In this document: positions 1 through 7,879 of the stretch, piece after piece
How the letters are laid out: every line of letters begins with the position of its first letter
Position numbering within the stretch: position 1 is the stretch's first letter
Source of the DNA: Bacteroidota bacterium
GTDB taxonomy: Bacteria > Bacteroidota > Bacteroidia > AKYH767-A > OLB10
Assembly: GCA_016709725.1 (NCBI GenBank)
Contig: JADJMG010000006.1
Span: 62,001 to 126,000 of the forward strand
Reading direction: 5' to 3'
DNA: 64,000 nt
Notes under the pieces: model-generated
Database searches by the model: none
What the model was told of the DNA's origin: nothing
What the model saw: the letters and a program-made list of their open reading frames with translations, nothing else
Made by a program: the position numbers and the translations under genes

Positions 1-278
1 GCAGGATATAAAGTTGAAGTGATCTATAATATAGCACCAAAACAACCAGAAGATATAAAAACACCGAATGGAGTAGAAAGGATTGTACAATATGGTAGCG
101 ATAAGGATATAGTTGCTCCTCAATCTCCTATGCCAGGTGATGTTGAACAAGGTGGTGGACCAGAAACAGATGAAAAATTAAGGGCCATTTTCTTGAAAGT
201 TATAAGAACATTTTCAATATCAAAAAAGGCCAAGATGGTTATGTTGCACCTAGAAAAGACCAACCTAAAAATGAGTAA
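1..278 (+). CDS. C-terminal tail of a polymorphic toxin, probably an RHS tip (5' end outside window, frameshifted)
   Basis: The frame is open from the left edge, so the gene begins outside. Frame 1 reads well to about residue 57. After the AAAAA run at 173-177 the coding signal moves to frame 3, which reads HFLESYKNIFNIKKGQDGY and stops with TAA at 276-278. One extra A in that run would join both parts. No catalytic motif is visible. The stop overlaps the start of the next lipoprotein gene by 8 bases, the same toxin/immunity layout seen at 9465-9468 and 11076. RHS identity is inferred from this layout and the neighbourhood, since the conserved RHS core is not in the window. Confidence 0.5.
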
Positions 279-885
279 TATGTTTATTCAAATAGTGCTG
301 ATTTTTGCTTTAATTAATGGTTGCAGTAATAATACTGTCAATCGAAAAGATTGTTTGGAAAAGGTAATTACTGAAAATAAACAAGACAAAGCTTATGAAG
401 CTATAAAAATTTGTATCGCTGATAGTATTGAAACCTGGACGAAGAAAGGTCTTCAGAATACCTCAAGTTTTCTGCCTCAAAATTCTATATGGAAAGTAGA
501 TGAGTATTTATTTAATGAGGATAAGACGAAAATTTTTGGTTGGATATTAAAGGTAGATAAAGAGGAGGTAGCAGATATAGCCAAAGATAGCGACAGAGAT
601 GATATACTTGATTATGTAGAATATTTTGCTGGTGAAAAGAGAAATGGAAACTGGGTATTTTATATTCATCATATGCCAAGAATTTGGTTTGCACGGAAAA
701 GTAATAACAGCAATCCATATTCTTTTGAATATTTATCAGAAAGAGCCAAAGAAAAAGTTATAGAAGGAGGTTTTATTAAAAATGCAAACTGCGGTATAAA
801 TTACAAATATATTAATGAATGGATTGACCGTGAAGGCAGGGATTTTTCAAATTGGCACAAAACCTTTCTTGTCAGCGGTAAATAA
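271..885 (+). CDS. Putative immunity lipoprotein paired with the upstream toxin tail
   Basis: A 204 aa protein whose N-terminus (MFIQIVLIFALINGC) is a lipoprotein signal peptide with lipobox LINGC near residue 18. It should sit in the periplasm or on a membrane. I chose ATG 271 because the upstream toxin frame ends just inside it (ATGAGTAA overlap). A longer same-frame start near 19 would merge the signal peptide with the toxin tail and is unlikely. The mature part is charged, with a YLSERAKEKVIEGGF stretch, and matches no family I know. Its role as immunity protein is inferred from position only. A terminator follows directly. Confidence 0.6.
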   Translation: MSNMFIQIVLIFALINGCSNNTVNRKDCLEKVITENKQDKAYEAIKICIADSIETWTKKGLQNTSSFLPQNSIWKVDEYLFNEDKTKIFGWILKVDKEEVADIAKDSDRDDILDYVEYFAGEKRNGNWVFYIHHMPRIWFARKSNNSNPYSFEYLSERAKEKVIEGGFIKNANCGINYKYINEWIDREGRDFSNWHKTFLVSGK

Positions 886-896
886 TAAATAACACC

Positions 897-932
897 AAAA
901 CGCCAGGCACTTAGCTTGGCGTTTTATTTTTT
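897..932 (+). terminator. Rho-independent terminator after the toxin/immunity pair
   Basis: Stem arms AAAACGCCAGGC and GCTTGGCGTTTT (one mismatch) with a 5-base loop, followed by ATTTTTT. It sits 11 bases after the lipoprotein stop and could also serve the minus-strand remnant. Confidence 0.8.
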
Positions 933-1094
933 ATACGCTTTGCTTGTTCTGTAATCTCTCAGGTAAGCATCCATCACGTTAAAGAGTTCAGTTTGCTTTG
1001 CTGTTGGGAGTTTAGAAATATCTTCTAAACGTTCGAGCATATCAACATCCTTGACCAGCAAAGAAGATTTACCGACAAGGAAATATTTTGATTG
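924..1094 (-). pseudogene. C-terminal remnant of an XRE-family transcriptional regulator
   Basis: The minus strand is open for 56 codons and reads KYFLVGKSSLLVKDVDML then ISKLPTAKQTELFNVMDAYL and ends in RTSKAYKK. This resembles the end of the common Bacteroidota XRE regulators (YLVGK, then LPxxxK, then DAYLRDxK), but the N-terminal helix-turn-helix half is missing, cut off by a TAA at 1095-1097 and unrelated sequence. It differs from the short XRE genes at 5235 and 8588. The family call rests on recalled pattern only. Confidence 0.55.
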
Positions 1095-1149
1095 TTAATT
1101 TGCATCTCAAAAAAAATCAAGAGAATGAACTTGTCTTTATTAAAAAAAT

Positions 1150-1257
1150 TGTATTTTTAATCTTGTGAATGGATTTTCTAAAATATCGCCAACGGATTTT
1201 CCGATAACTTGTACAAGGGGATACCGCTTCGCCTTTAATGGACAAGAAAAGGTAGAC
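1150..1257 (+). repeat. RHS cassette boundary block, copy A
   Basis: The sequence from TGTATTTTTAATCTTGTGAA to the RHS core motif (GYRFAFNGQEK codons) closely matches 3011-3115 on the plus strand and about 10392-10260 on the minus strand. Sequence upstream of the block differs in all three places, so the block marks a junction. It holds a GTG start (1165) and a weak Bacteroidota -7-like element (TATTTTTAA). Confidence 0.75.
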
Positions 1258-2085
1258 GAGATATCCGGAGCAGGAAATCACAACACGGCAGAGTTTTGGG
1301 AGTATGATACAAGGCTGGGTAGAAGGTGGAATTTAGACCCTGTAATGAAATCTTGGGAAAGTGGCTATGCAACTTTTGCAAATAATCCAGTGCTTTATAT
1401 TGATCCGAATGGAGCTGACACCTTAGATATTAATAAAAATGATGAGGGCAAATGGGCCATATCTAATAGCCAAATAGTAAAAGGAGATGACGTATACCGA
1501 GTGAAAATTGGAGATGAAATCAAAACTTACACTTTTTCAGAGGGGGAGTACGGAAATCGGCTTAATATTCTAAACATTGAGAATACCGATAATTACACTT
1601 TGGGAATTTATCATTTATCAGGCAGTGAAGAAGAGGGTGCTACAGGTTATGTGGTAACTCCAGGTGGTACACCGAGTACAAAAGTTAGTTCTGGAAAAAG
1701 ATTGCCAGATGATACATATACACTTACTGGCACAGGAAGCGGAAAGGATCAATCAGCTTATAAATGGGTACAGCCTCTATTGTTTTTAGGTGAGAATGGC
1801 GGTTACGTGGGAGGCAGAGGAGTTAAAATCCATCCTGCACCTTCAGCTGCAGCAGAAACGAAAGTAAGTCAATGGACAGATGGGTGTTATGTTGTTAGTA
1901 CAGACTATTCATTGAAAAATGGAGAAATTTATTTTAAATCAACCCTAAGTATAAAAACCTCCAAACAAATAAATACAATGTTGGGAGCAACTAAACATTA
2001 TGATTCAATAGGGAAAAAGAGTAGACCTGGTTCTGATTTTGACAGCAAAATAAAGTATAAATTAATCCAAAAAACAGGATTTTAA
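1165..2085 (+). CDS. Orphan RHS C-terminal tip with DUF5675-like toxin domain
   Basis: This 306 aa protein has only the last part of an RHS protein. Residues about 20-85 are the RHS-associated core (GYRFAFNGQEK, YDTRLGRRWNLDPV, NNPVLYIDPNGAD). Residues about 175-250 resemble DUF5675 (KRLPDDTYTLTGTG, GVKIHPAPSAA, TDGCYVV), a family found as phage and polymorphic-toxin effectors and thought to act on the cell wall. No RHS beta-cage repeats precede it, so it is a silent or separately expressed tip. GTG 1165 is the first start in frame and lies in the boundary block. A lipoprotein gene follows after 10 bases. The toxin role is inferred. Confidence 0.7.
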   Translation: MNGFSKISPTDFPITCTRGYRFAFNGQEKVDEISGAGNHNTAEFWEYDTRLGRRWNLDPVMKSWESGYATFANNPVLYIDPNGADTLDINKNDEGKWAISNSQIVKGDDVYRVKIGDEIKTYTFSEGEYGNRLNILNIENTDNYTLGIYHLSGSEEEGATGYVVTPGGTPSTKVSSGKRLPDDTYTLTGTGSGKDQSAYKWVQPLLFLGENGGYVGGRGVKIHPAPSAAAETKVSQWTDGCYVVSTDYSLKNGEIYFKSTLSIKTSKQINTMLGATKHYDSIGKKSRPGSDFDSKIKYKLIQKTGF

Positions 2086-2095
2086 TTAATTTGAT

Positions 2096-2898
2096 ATGAT
2101 AAAAATAAATCAAATTTTGAAAGCAACTTACATTTTAATCTTCATTACATCCTGCAATAATGTAAATGGGTATAGAAAATCTAATCTTAACAAAATAGAT
2201 ACTTTAAAGATTGGATATTTAGATACAATTTTAATTGGAAAACAACTGTATCCAACCTCAATGGATTCTATCAAATTAAAGATTTAACCGATACAAAAGT
2301 TTTGTTATCTTTTGAATCTGGGAATTATTATTACTTGTTTTATAATAAGAAAAACAAACTTGAGATTTTATCAAGTACATATTGGGATCAACAAATGCCA
2401 AAGTATATAAATTTTAAAATTGAAGATGGTTTACTTAGCTATACACGGTTTATAAAGGTTGATTATTATGACCCTTTTTTAACTGGATTCTACAATTCAA
2501 AAGATTCAATAATTGTTCAACTGTCAAATTTAAGAGATATTGATTTAGAAAATAAAGACCAATTATTTGTGAATTATTTTTCCACCACCGATACGTTAAT
2601 AAAATTAAATAAAAATATTTCTGTTGGGCATAGTTTAGAAGACATGCTTTTTAAATTGCAAATTGCAAATTACTTTAATCGAAAAAAGGACGTTGAACTT
2701 GTTTTAATGGAGACAACAACACAAGTTGACAATGCGTGGTACAAAAAATACCCTGATAATTGTTCTGAATTCTCGATTTCCGTTGTTCTATCTATTAAAA
2801 ACAATAAACTGACTAGGATTCAATATTTCAATTTAGAATATATTGATTATGTTTTTAAGCAGAAAAATGTCCTAACAAAAGATATTCATTATCACTAA
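2096..2898 (+). CDS. Putative immunity lipoprotein of the DUF5675-type tip (one frameshift)
   Basis: The product starts MIKINQILKATYILIFITSC, a lipoprotein signal with Cys at about residue 20. The frame stops at 2287, but coding goes on in the next frame (LNGFYQIKDLTDTKVLLSFE) to 2898. One more C near 2252-2257 would give a single protein of about 267 aa. The mature part is rich in Tyr, Asn and Lys and is not recognised. Its place directly after a toxin tip and its export signal suggest a periplasmic immunity protein. Known from sequence: signal and junction. Inferred: function. Confidence 0.6.
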
Positions 2899-3010
2899 TA
2901 ATAAATGAAGAATTTCAGCTAAAGGAACAACAGTAGCTGTTTTGCTTTCAAATTAATTACTAATAATAAATTTACATTTAAAATAACAAGTGACAGCACT
3001 TGTTATATTC

Positions 3011-3115
3011 AAAAGAAATGTATCTTTAAACTTGTGAATGGATTTTCAAAAATATCGCTAACGGATTTTCCGGTAACTTGTACAACGGGTTGCCGCTTCT
3101 ACTTCAATGGAAAGC
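3011..3115 (+). repeat. RHS cassette boundary block, copy B, truncated at the recombinase gene
   Basis: From AAAAGAAATGTATCTTTAA it follows copies A and C through the GTG start (3034) and reads VNGFSKISLTDFPVTC then GCRFYFNGK. RHS similarity then ends and the 3' end of a minus-strand recombinase gene begins. The recombinase stop codon (TAG at 3101-3099) and its last codons come from the RHS FNG codons read backwards. Confidence 0.75.
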
Positions 3116-4031
3116 ACTTATCAATCTCAGAGCGCAATTCGTTCAAATCCTCTTGAACATATCGTTCCGTTGTACTTGGATAATGATGACCAGCGAACAA
3201 CTGGACTTCAATTAAACTTAAACCATCCATGAGTAGGTTAACAATGACGCTTTGCCTTACGGTTTTTGGATTTAACTTTTTATTTGGAAATAATTTTCGT
3301 TGAGACTCTATCAGATAATGAAAACCATCTGGAGTTTCTGGTTGGCCCAATTTACCAATAAATAATTGCTCAGATTTGCATTTTATTAATGTAGGTCTGT
3401 CAAATGTTATATACCGTTTGTAAGCCATAATTTGATTGGGATTTAATTTCAAAATACGGGAGCAATTGCGACTGTCCATGATAAAAACTACTTCTTTTTC
3501 GAGACTGACATCATAAATTGTTAACGATGCAATTTCACCTGTAGTTAATCCTTGGTAGATGTAAAAGGATATAGCTAAGTAGTCGCGCCATTTAAGGAGC
3601 TCATATCTGTTTTTCTTGCTTAGTAAAAGAGATAGCTCTTCTTTAGTGAAGAGATCCTGAAACTGAATGCTTCTATTGCTTAGGTCACTTAGCTTTATAT
3701 TATCAGTTGGGTCATCAACTCTAATTTTGTTATGGAGCAACCACTTGTAATAATTTCTTATCCCGTAAAATTCAGTTTGCAAATAATCATTCTTAAACCC
3801 TTTTTGTCGCAGAGAATATAAATAGGAAATAATATCAATGTATCGAGCGTGAATAGCATTGCTCTCACCAAGGAAAGCACAGAGTTTTTCTATTGCAAAA
3901 AGATATCTCTTTGTGCTACTTGCAGTGAATTTGTTATATAAATATTGCTCAAGTTCTATCATGCTTAAAAAATTTATTGGATCTATGGAGATGATTTCTT
4001 TGATTCCATTTCCAATGATTACCCATTCCAT
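3099..4031 (-). CDS. Tyrosine recombinase, catalytically degenerate partner
   Basis: Fold of the tyrosine recombinase (phage integrase) family: an N-terminal SAM-like domain (TKRYLFAIEKLCAFLGE) and a C-terminal catalytic domain ending AGHHYPSTTERYVQEDL, which supplies the box II His and nucleophile Tyr. The first catalytic Arg is missing (GLTTGEIASL where relatives have GLRxSE), and the HxxR motif reads KTVR. ATG 3962 (MIELEQYLYNKF) is a better start than 4031, as it cuts the overlap with the upstream recombinase to 14 bases. The pair is probably translated together. It may be a structural partner in a heteromeric recombinase. Its 3' end is fused into RHS block B. Confidence 0.8.
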   Translation of the reverse strand: MEWVIIGNGIKEIISIDPINFLSMIELEQYLYNKFTASSTKRYLFAIEKLCAFLGESNAIHARYIDIISYLYSLRQKGFKNDYLQTEFYGIRNYYKWLLHNKIRVDDPTDNIKLSDLSNRSIQFQDLFTKEELSLLLSKKNRYELLKWRDYLAISFYIYQGLTTGEIASLTIYDVSLEKEVVFIMDSRNCSRILKLNPNQIMAYKRYITFDRPTLIKCKSEQLFIGKLGQPETPDGFHYLIESQRKLFPNKKLNPKTVRQSVIVNLLMDGLSLIEVQLFAGHHYPSTTERYVQEDLNELRSEIDKCFPLK

Positions 4032-4899
4032 TTAAATAATGCTGTGTGGTATCCACTGAATTATGGCCTAGAAATTTTCGGACTAAATCTATTTGCATTC
4101 CATTTAACAATAAATGTGTCGCAATCGAATGCCGAAGCAGGTGAAGATTTATCTCTTCGTGGTTCAAATTTGCCTTTGTGGCAATATGTTTTATGATTTG
4201 GTACGCTTTGTTACCATCAATTGGAATTTTATTCTCGTCTATTAAAAAAGGTGTTTTATCATTTGCCATGTACGAAGCTTGATGATAAGAGGCTACATAA
4301 TTTATAAAATGTTTATGTAAATTTTTTCCGATTGGGACTTCTCTCCTCTTACTGAACTTTCCCTTCCGTACAATTACTTTCCATATTAAACAATCGACAT
4401 CTGTTAAAAGTAACGATTGAGCTTCACTCCTCCTTAAGCCGCAGCCATAAAAAATGGATAACAAGATTCGATCTAAGTCGGTTTCACAGGCACAGAATAA
4501 TTTTTGTATCGAAGAAACAGAAATGGCTTCCACTTTACTAGAAAAGTACTTTGGAAATTTTAAATCTACAATCGGATTAAACGAAATGGCTCCTGAGTTA
4601 AATAACCAACCAAAGAACACTCTTAAGGCATAAACATGATGATTTGGAGTTGACCCTTGAATAACATCATTGGATTTGCCTATTGGGCGACTAGTTACAT
4701 ATTGAAAGTAACTTAAAAGTATTTTAGACGAACATTGATTGGGAAATTCAATATTATTTTTGTGAGCAAACAAAATAAATTCAGACATACACGCTATTAG
4801 ATCCTGACGCGTTGTCGACTTTAAACCTTTGGCTACTATAAATTCAGTGAAGCCATTTAGTATCGCTTGCCAACGTTCTGAAATTAGGATGGAATCCAT
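3949..4899 (-). CDS. Tyrosine recombinase / site-specific integrase
   Basis: A 316 aa protein with all the usual catalytic landmarks: Arg in YGCGLRRSEAQSL, Lys in VRKGKFSKRREVP, HLLRHSIATHLL (HxxR), and LGHNSVDTTQHYL with box II His and nucleophile Tyr. The N-terminal region (FTEFIVAKGLKSTTRQDLIA) fits the core-binding domain. It breaks and joins DNA at paired sites. It is the first gene of a two-recombinase operon and is divergent from the small gene at 5011. Because the pair sits against an RHS boundary block among RHS tips, its likely substrates include these cassettes. That link is inferred. Confidence 0.9.
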   Translation of the reverse strand: MDSILISERWQAILNGFTEFIVAKGLKSTTRQDLIACMSEFILFAHKNNIEFPNQCSSKILLSYFQYVTSRPIGKSNDVIQGSTPNHHVYALRVFFGWLFNSGAISFNPIVDLKFPKYFSSKVEAISVSSIQKLFCACETDLDRILLSIFYGCGLRRSEAQSLLLTDVDCLIWKVIVRKGKFSKRREVPIGKNLHKHFINYVASYHQASYMANDKTPFLIDENKIPIDGNKAYQIIKHIATKANLNHEEINLHLLRHSIATHLLLNGMQIDLVRKFLGHNSVDTTQHYLNGMGNHWKWNQRNHLHRSNKFFKHDRT

Positions 4900-5010
4900 T
4901 TGAATTCTTTCCGTACAAAACGCAATGTATTATAGTGAATTGTTTGCGCTAAAATTTTAGACAATTGGGTGACAAAGTAATCTCCTTTTTTTACTGTTCA
5001 GTCTCCTCTG

Positions 5011-5193
5011 GTGCCCCTCGCATTTTCTAAATTGAATCAACAGAAGGGTATCAAAAAGAGCCACAAATGGCTTAATTTCCTGCCTAGTACTCCAGTAGAA
5101 CAAGAGTTATTCTGGGTAAAGGTATATAGTGATATGATTAAACTAGGAGAGATAGTGAAACAAATAGAAAACGATCAGAACAGGAGTCCATAG
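5011..5193 (+). CDS. Small conserved protein of a repeated module, copy 1
   Basis: A 60 aa protein with the core FSKLNQQKGIKKSHKWL followed by PSTPVEQELFW and an amphipathic end (YSDMIKLGEIV). Three relatives lie at 6498, 8348 and 10396. They differ mostly in synonymous or conservative ways, so they are truly coding. The only start nearby is GTG 5011. No signal peptide, membrane segment or known domain is visible. Copies 1 to 3 are each followed by a short XRE gene. The length and acidic-basic helix suggest a DNA- or protein-binding accessory, but the function is unknown. Confidence 0.6.
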   Translation: MPLAFSKLNQQKGIKKSHKWLNFLPSTPVEQELFWVKVYSDMIKLGEIVKQIENDQNRSP

Positions 5194-5234
5194 AAACCTA
5201 AATTCTACCTTATCAATTATCTTTTTAAATCTTT

Positions 5235-5510
5235 ATGAATCACAAATTATGTTATACAAACAACAAAATGAAAGAATTGAGACTCGCAAAAAATCTCACG
5301 CAAAATCAAGTAGCAACACTGCTTGGTTTACATACCAATGAAAGAATATCTAAATGGGAGAGGGGGACAAAAGTGCCAAGTCTTTCAAACTTTCTATTGC
5401 TATCTATGATTTACGAGGTTCATCCCAACGACTTGTATCCCGACCTTCTTCCTTCGCTGTTTCGTCTATTACAAGATCAGCAAGTATTCCATCAAGATAA
5501 TAAAGGTTAA
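5235..5510 (+). CDS. Short XRE-family helix-turn-helix regulator, module copy 1
   Basis: A 91 aa protein that is almost only one HTH_XRE domain: MKELRLAKNLTQNQVATLLG, NERISKWERG, KVPSLSNFLLLSMIYEV. ATG 5268 (MKELRLAKN) would give a compact 80 aa form, and ATG 5235 adds 11 residues. It starts 41 bases after the small gene and is probably in one operon with it. It should bind DNA and may control the module or the neighbouring recombinases. Copies at 6719 (broken) and 8588 keep NERISKWENG and the LLAKL helix. Confidence 0.85.
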   Translation: MNHKLCYTNNKMKELRLAKNLTQNQVATLLGLHTNERISKWERGTKVPSLSNFLLLSMIYEVHPNDLYPDLLPSLFRLLQDQQVFHQDNKG

Positions 5511-5662
5511 GCTTCTTCACTTTCCTATTCGAATATAACAATCTCTTCCAGTTTGTTTAATCGAAAATTGGATATAACTCTGTTTCCGGCTTGATCTAAT
5601 TAATTTGTGTAAAAAAATTAGTTCATTGAATCAGAATACATGATAATGTATAAAAAAATAAA

Positions 5663-5707
5663 AACCCCCATTCATTAAATTCTCGAGTAATTCAATGAAT
5701 GGGGGTT
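5663..5707 (-). terminator. Strong Rho-independent terminator on the minus strand
   Basis: Perfect 14-bp arms AACCCCCATTCATT and AATGAATGGGGGTT enclose a 17-base loop. On the minus strand the stem is followed by TTTTATTTTTTTATA. No minus-strand gene is evident just upstream, so the transcript it ends is unknown. Confidence 0.75.
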
Positions 5708-6124
5708 AATTTAAGAGGATGTGATCTTCACCCTCTTTTTTTCATCTGGAAATCTAACGAAAAGTACCGCTTTAAGTTTCCGCAACCGCATAATACAAGA
5801 ACGAACCGTTTAATTGAAAAGTCATTCTTTGAAAGTTCCCAAGCTTTCATTTTTTGTTTCTCCGAGAGAAATGCAGGGTAATCATGTCAAGTACTTTAAT
5901 AATAACGCGCTCTGTCGCGCCCAAGAGTTTAATGTGAAATAGGTGAGTTAAAACTATTGAAATAACTCCGAATAATAAAGGGATGGTATAATCCATTATT
6001 ATTTATGTGTTTTTTTGCGGGCACAAACCGTTTAATTTCTATATAATCATTGAACATAATCTTTAAGGTTCTATTATTTATTAATCGCAATTTATGATTT
6101 TTTTTGAAACTTGCAAGTAATTTG
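5708..6124. other. Gene-poor stretch between the XRE gene and the candidate RNA
   Basis: No supported gene is seen on either strand. The motif AACCGTTTAATT appears twice (about 5805 and 6026). There is a short GC-rich hairpin (GCGCTCTGTCGCGC near 5907) and an imperfect dyad around GATGGTATAATCCATTATTATT's first half near 5983. Confidence 0.5.
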
Positions 6125-6153
6125 TTGACAAATTTATTTATTTATGATACTAT
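6125..6153 (+). promoter_or_regulatory. Sigma70-like promoter in front of the candidate RNA
   Basis: TTGACA at 6125-6130 and TACTAT at 6148-6153 are 17 bases apart. This is close to the classical sigma70 consensus and unlike the usual Bacteroidota pattern. It may be a chance match or a feature of a mobile element. Confidence 0.4.
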
Positions 6154-6159
6154 GGTGTT

Positions 6160-6304
6160 TATCAATCTAATGGATTGCATTTAGGTGGGTATACACCAAA
6201 TGAGTCATAGATTTCTTAAAGGTGGGTATACACTGGAAGGATAGTGCCTCGAGTGCACTAGGTAACCGTAGAATCTCATTATGAGATCTCTGCGGTTTTT
6301 CTAT
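6160..6304 (+). ncRNA. Candidate structured small RNA with tandem repeat motif
   Basis: Between a promoter-like sequence (6125-6153) and a strong terminator (6264-6304) there is no open frame of note. The stretch has two copies of AGGTGGGTATACAC (6183-6196 and 6220-6233), 37 bases apart, each partly self-complementary (GGTG and CACC), and then CCTCGAGTGCACTAGG. This suggests a short non-coding transcript of about 140 nt. No known RNA family was recognised. Confidence 0.4.
6264..6304 (+). terminator. Rho-independent terminator of the candidate RNA
   Basis: Outer arms AACCGTAGA and TCTGCGGTT with an inner dyad ATCTCAT / ATGAGAT form one long hairpin, followed by TTTTT. No protein gene lies upstream within 700 bases on this strand. 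Confidence 0.8.
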
Positions 6305-6497
6305 TCAATTTAAACCTTACTTCTTAGCAAAGGTCTAGAGTGTGTTTTTTATAAAAAAATCCCAACGAATGAGCACACATTTACTGTTTGGATATATTTT
6401 GACAAAAATCAAGAACATAGTGAAAACTTAAAATCAAAAATATACCTCCCGTATATAGATATTTTTGAGAAAATGAATACTATGTTATTTGTAACAT
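6305..6497. other. Short intergenic stretch, nothing supported
   Basis: AT-rich sequence between the terminator and small gene copy 2. No gene, clear promoter or repeat is seen. Confidence 0.4.
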
Positions 6498-6674
6498 ATG
6501 GTGCCCCACCAATTTCAAAAGTTGAATCAACAGAAGGGTATTAAAAATAGCCATAAATGGCTTAATTACCTCTCTCGTGGAGAAATTGATAAGAATGTAT
6601 TCTGGAATAAGGTCTATGACGAAATAATTGAATTGGCTGAATTGTTAAAAGACAAAATGGTCGAGGATACATAG
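6498..6674 (+). CDS. Small conserved protein of the repeated module, copy 2
   Basis: A 58 aa protein starting ATG GTG CCC at 6498. It reads QKLNQQKGIKNSHKWLNYL, then RGEIDKNVFWNKVYDEIIEL. It is the most diverged of the four copies, which supports selection on the protein sequence. A broken XRE gene follows 44 bases on. The function is unknown. Confidence 0.6.
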   Translation: MVPHQFQKLNQQKGIKNSHKWLNYLSRGEIDKNVFWNKVYDEIIELAELLKDKMVEDT

Positions 6675-6718
6675 CTCTATTCCTATTTTTCAATTACTAT
6701 TATTTAAAATCTAAAATT

Positions 6719-6903
6719 ATGAAAACACAAAACAATAATTTAAAAGAATATCGAATGAAGTTGCAATACTTTTGGGTTTCTATAACAATGAAAGAATTTC
6801 TAAATGGGAAAATGGAATGAAAATACTAAGTGTGATTAATTTGTCTCTTCTGGCGAAACTGAATAAGGTTACTCCTCTTTGTCTATACTCTGAGCCTTTT
6901 TAA
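6719..6903 (+). pseudogene. XRE regulator of module copy 2, broken by an internal deletion
   Basis: It starts MKTQNNNLKEYR, then jumps to the codons for EVAxLLGF in another frame. Compared with the copy at 8588, about 20 bases covering the first helix of the HTH are missing. Downstream the remaining frame still encodes NERISKWENGMK and NLSLLAKLNKV. The loss is not a homopolymer shift, so this copy is probably truly dead. Confidence 0.65.
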
Positions 6904-7075
6904 TATCCAGCACCAATAAAGAAACTAGGATACATCAAAGCCCAAAAGGATCATGCAGGGTATTTATAAAATAAACTATTCTATTTAAATCTGTTGGTCA
7001 ATCGCTTAAAATTCCTTTTCTGAACATCTAAGATAATAGCTGAACATCTAAGGGTTTTCTATATCTGGTCTTTAA
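6904..7075. other. Intergenic stretch with a short direct repeat
   Basis: No gene is seen. TGAACATCTAAG occurs at 7021-7032 and 7041-7052, 20 bases apart, just upstream of the repeat that flanks the parvulin gene. Confidence 0.5.
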
Positions 7076-7171
7076 TTGCGTCAGGCGGGCATTTTGCTAC
7101 ATAGAATTTAATTGGTAATTTTAATATCTCAAATAAATAGAAATCACGCTCCGTGTCCCGCCCGAACGCAA
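7076..7171. repeat. Imperfect inverted-repeat element upstream of the parvulin cassette
   Basis: GCGTCAGGCGGGCA near 7078 and TGTCCCGCCCGAACGC near 7154 form a long stem with bulges around an AT-rich 60-base middle. The left part (GCGTCAGGCGGGCATTTTG) recurs at 7837-7855 after the gene. The layout recalls integron attC sites, but the canonical GTTRRRY / RYYYAAC core ends are not met. Confidence 0.55.
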
Positions 7172-7199
7172 ATCCCTGGAACATTATATGATATACAAT

Positions 7200-7826
7200 A
7201 TGAAAACCGTAATATTATTACTAGCTCTTTTAATGCCTATTACCTCAAACGGTCAAACTCTGAAAGAAGTAAAAAAAGCATTAAAGAAAATAAATAGCCT
7301 TGAACAAATTGACGAGTTAAAGAAACAATACCCCAATTGGACTATTTACGATGACAAAACGATGCTATCTGACAGCAGTAAATTTCCCGATATTATTAAA
7401 GCTAAAGTTGGTGATATAATTCTAAAACAATACAATTCTCAAGCACCGACTTTTGTGATTAAAATATTAGCAGAACGAGATGAAGAGCTTTGCAAACTAA
7501 AATATATTTACCTTGACGGCAGCAAACTCTCAAACTCTCAAATCGACTCAATAAGAACTGTAATATTTAGTAGGTACAATAGTGGTGAGAGCTTCGAGAC
7601 ATTGGTTAAAGCCTATACCATGGATGGTAATCCAACCGGTGATTTGGATTGGTTTAGCAAAGGAATGATGAATGCGGAGTTTGATATTGCAGTTCGTAAC
7701 AGACAAAAAGACGAAATATTTTCTGTGGACGTTAATAAAAATAAATGGTATTATGTAGTTTTTAAGACTCACAACAATAAAGTTGAAAAAGCCAAGATTG
7801 CTGTTATGATCAAGTACATCATATAA
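7200..7826 (+). CDS. Exported PpiC/parvulin-type peptidylprolyl isomerase-like protein
   Basis: A 208 aa protein from ATG 7200 with a signal peptide (MKTVILLLALLMPITSNGQ). Residues about 105-195 have the parvulin pattern: FETLVKAYTMDGNPTGDLDW, FSKGMMNAEFDIAVRN, KDEIFSVDVNKNKWYYVVF. Parvulins catalyse proline cis-trans isomerisation and act as periplasmic folding helpers. The gene stands alone between direct copies of a repeat, so it looks like a mobile single-gene cassette. Whether the active-site residues are complete cannot be judged here. Confidence 0.75.
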   Translation: MKTVILLLALLMPITSNGQTLKEVKKALKKINSLEQIDELKKQYPNWTIYDDKTMLSDSSKFPDIIKAKVGDIILKQYNSQAPTFVIKILAERDEELCKLKYIYLDGSKLSNSQIDSIRTVIFSRYNSGESFETLVKAYTMDGNPTGDLDWFSKGMMNAEFDIAVRNRQKDEIFSVDVNKNKWYYVVFKTHNNKVEKAKIAVMIKYII

Positions 7827-7834
7827 CAGGTCCT

Positions 7835-7879
7835 TTGCGTCAGGCGGGCATTTTGTTACTTAGAAATTAATTGGTCATT
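7835..7879. repeat. Second, partial copy of the cassette-flanking repeat
   Basis: GCGTCAGGCGGGCATTTTG, then a diverged TTACTTAGAAATTAATTGGT, matches 7078-7120. The pairing right half is absent here, because the serine recombinase remnant follows. Confidence 0.6.

Noticed and set aside
5699..5881. A 60-codon plus-strand frame beginning inside the terminator hairpin
   Set aside because: It starts in the right arm of a perfect hairpin, has no family likeness and reads like spacer DNA.
7076..7171. A true integron attC site
   Set aside because: The GTTRRRY / RYYYAAC ends are not present and no integron integrase (IntI) is seen. Only the general layout is similar.
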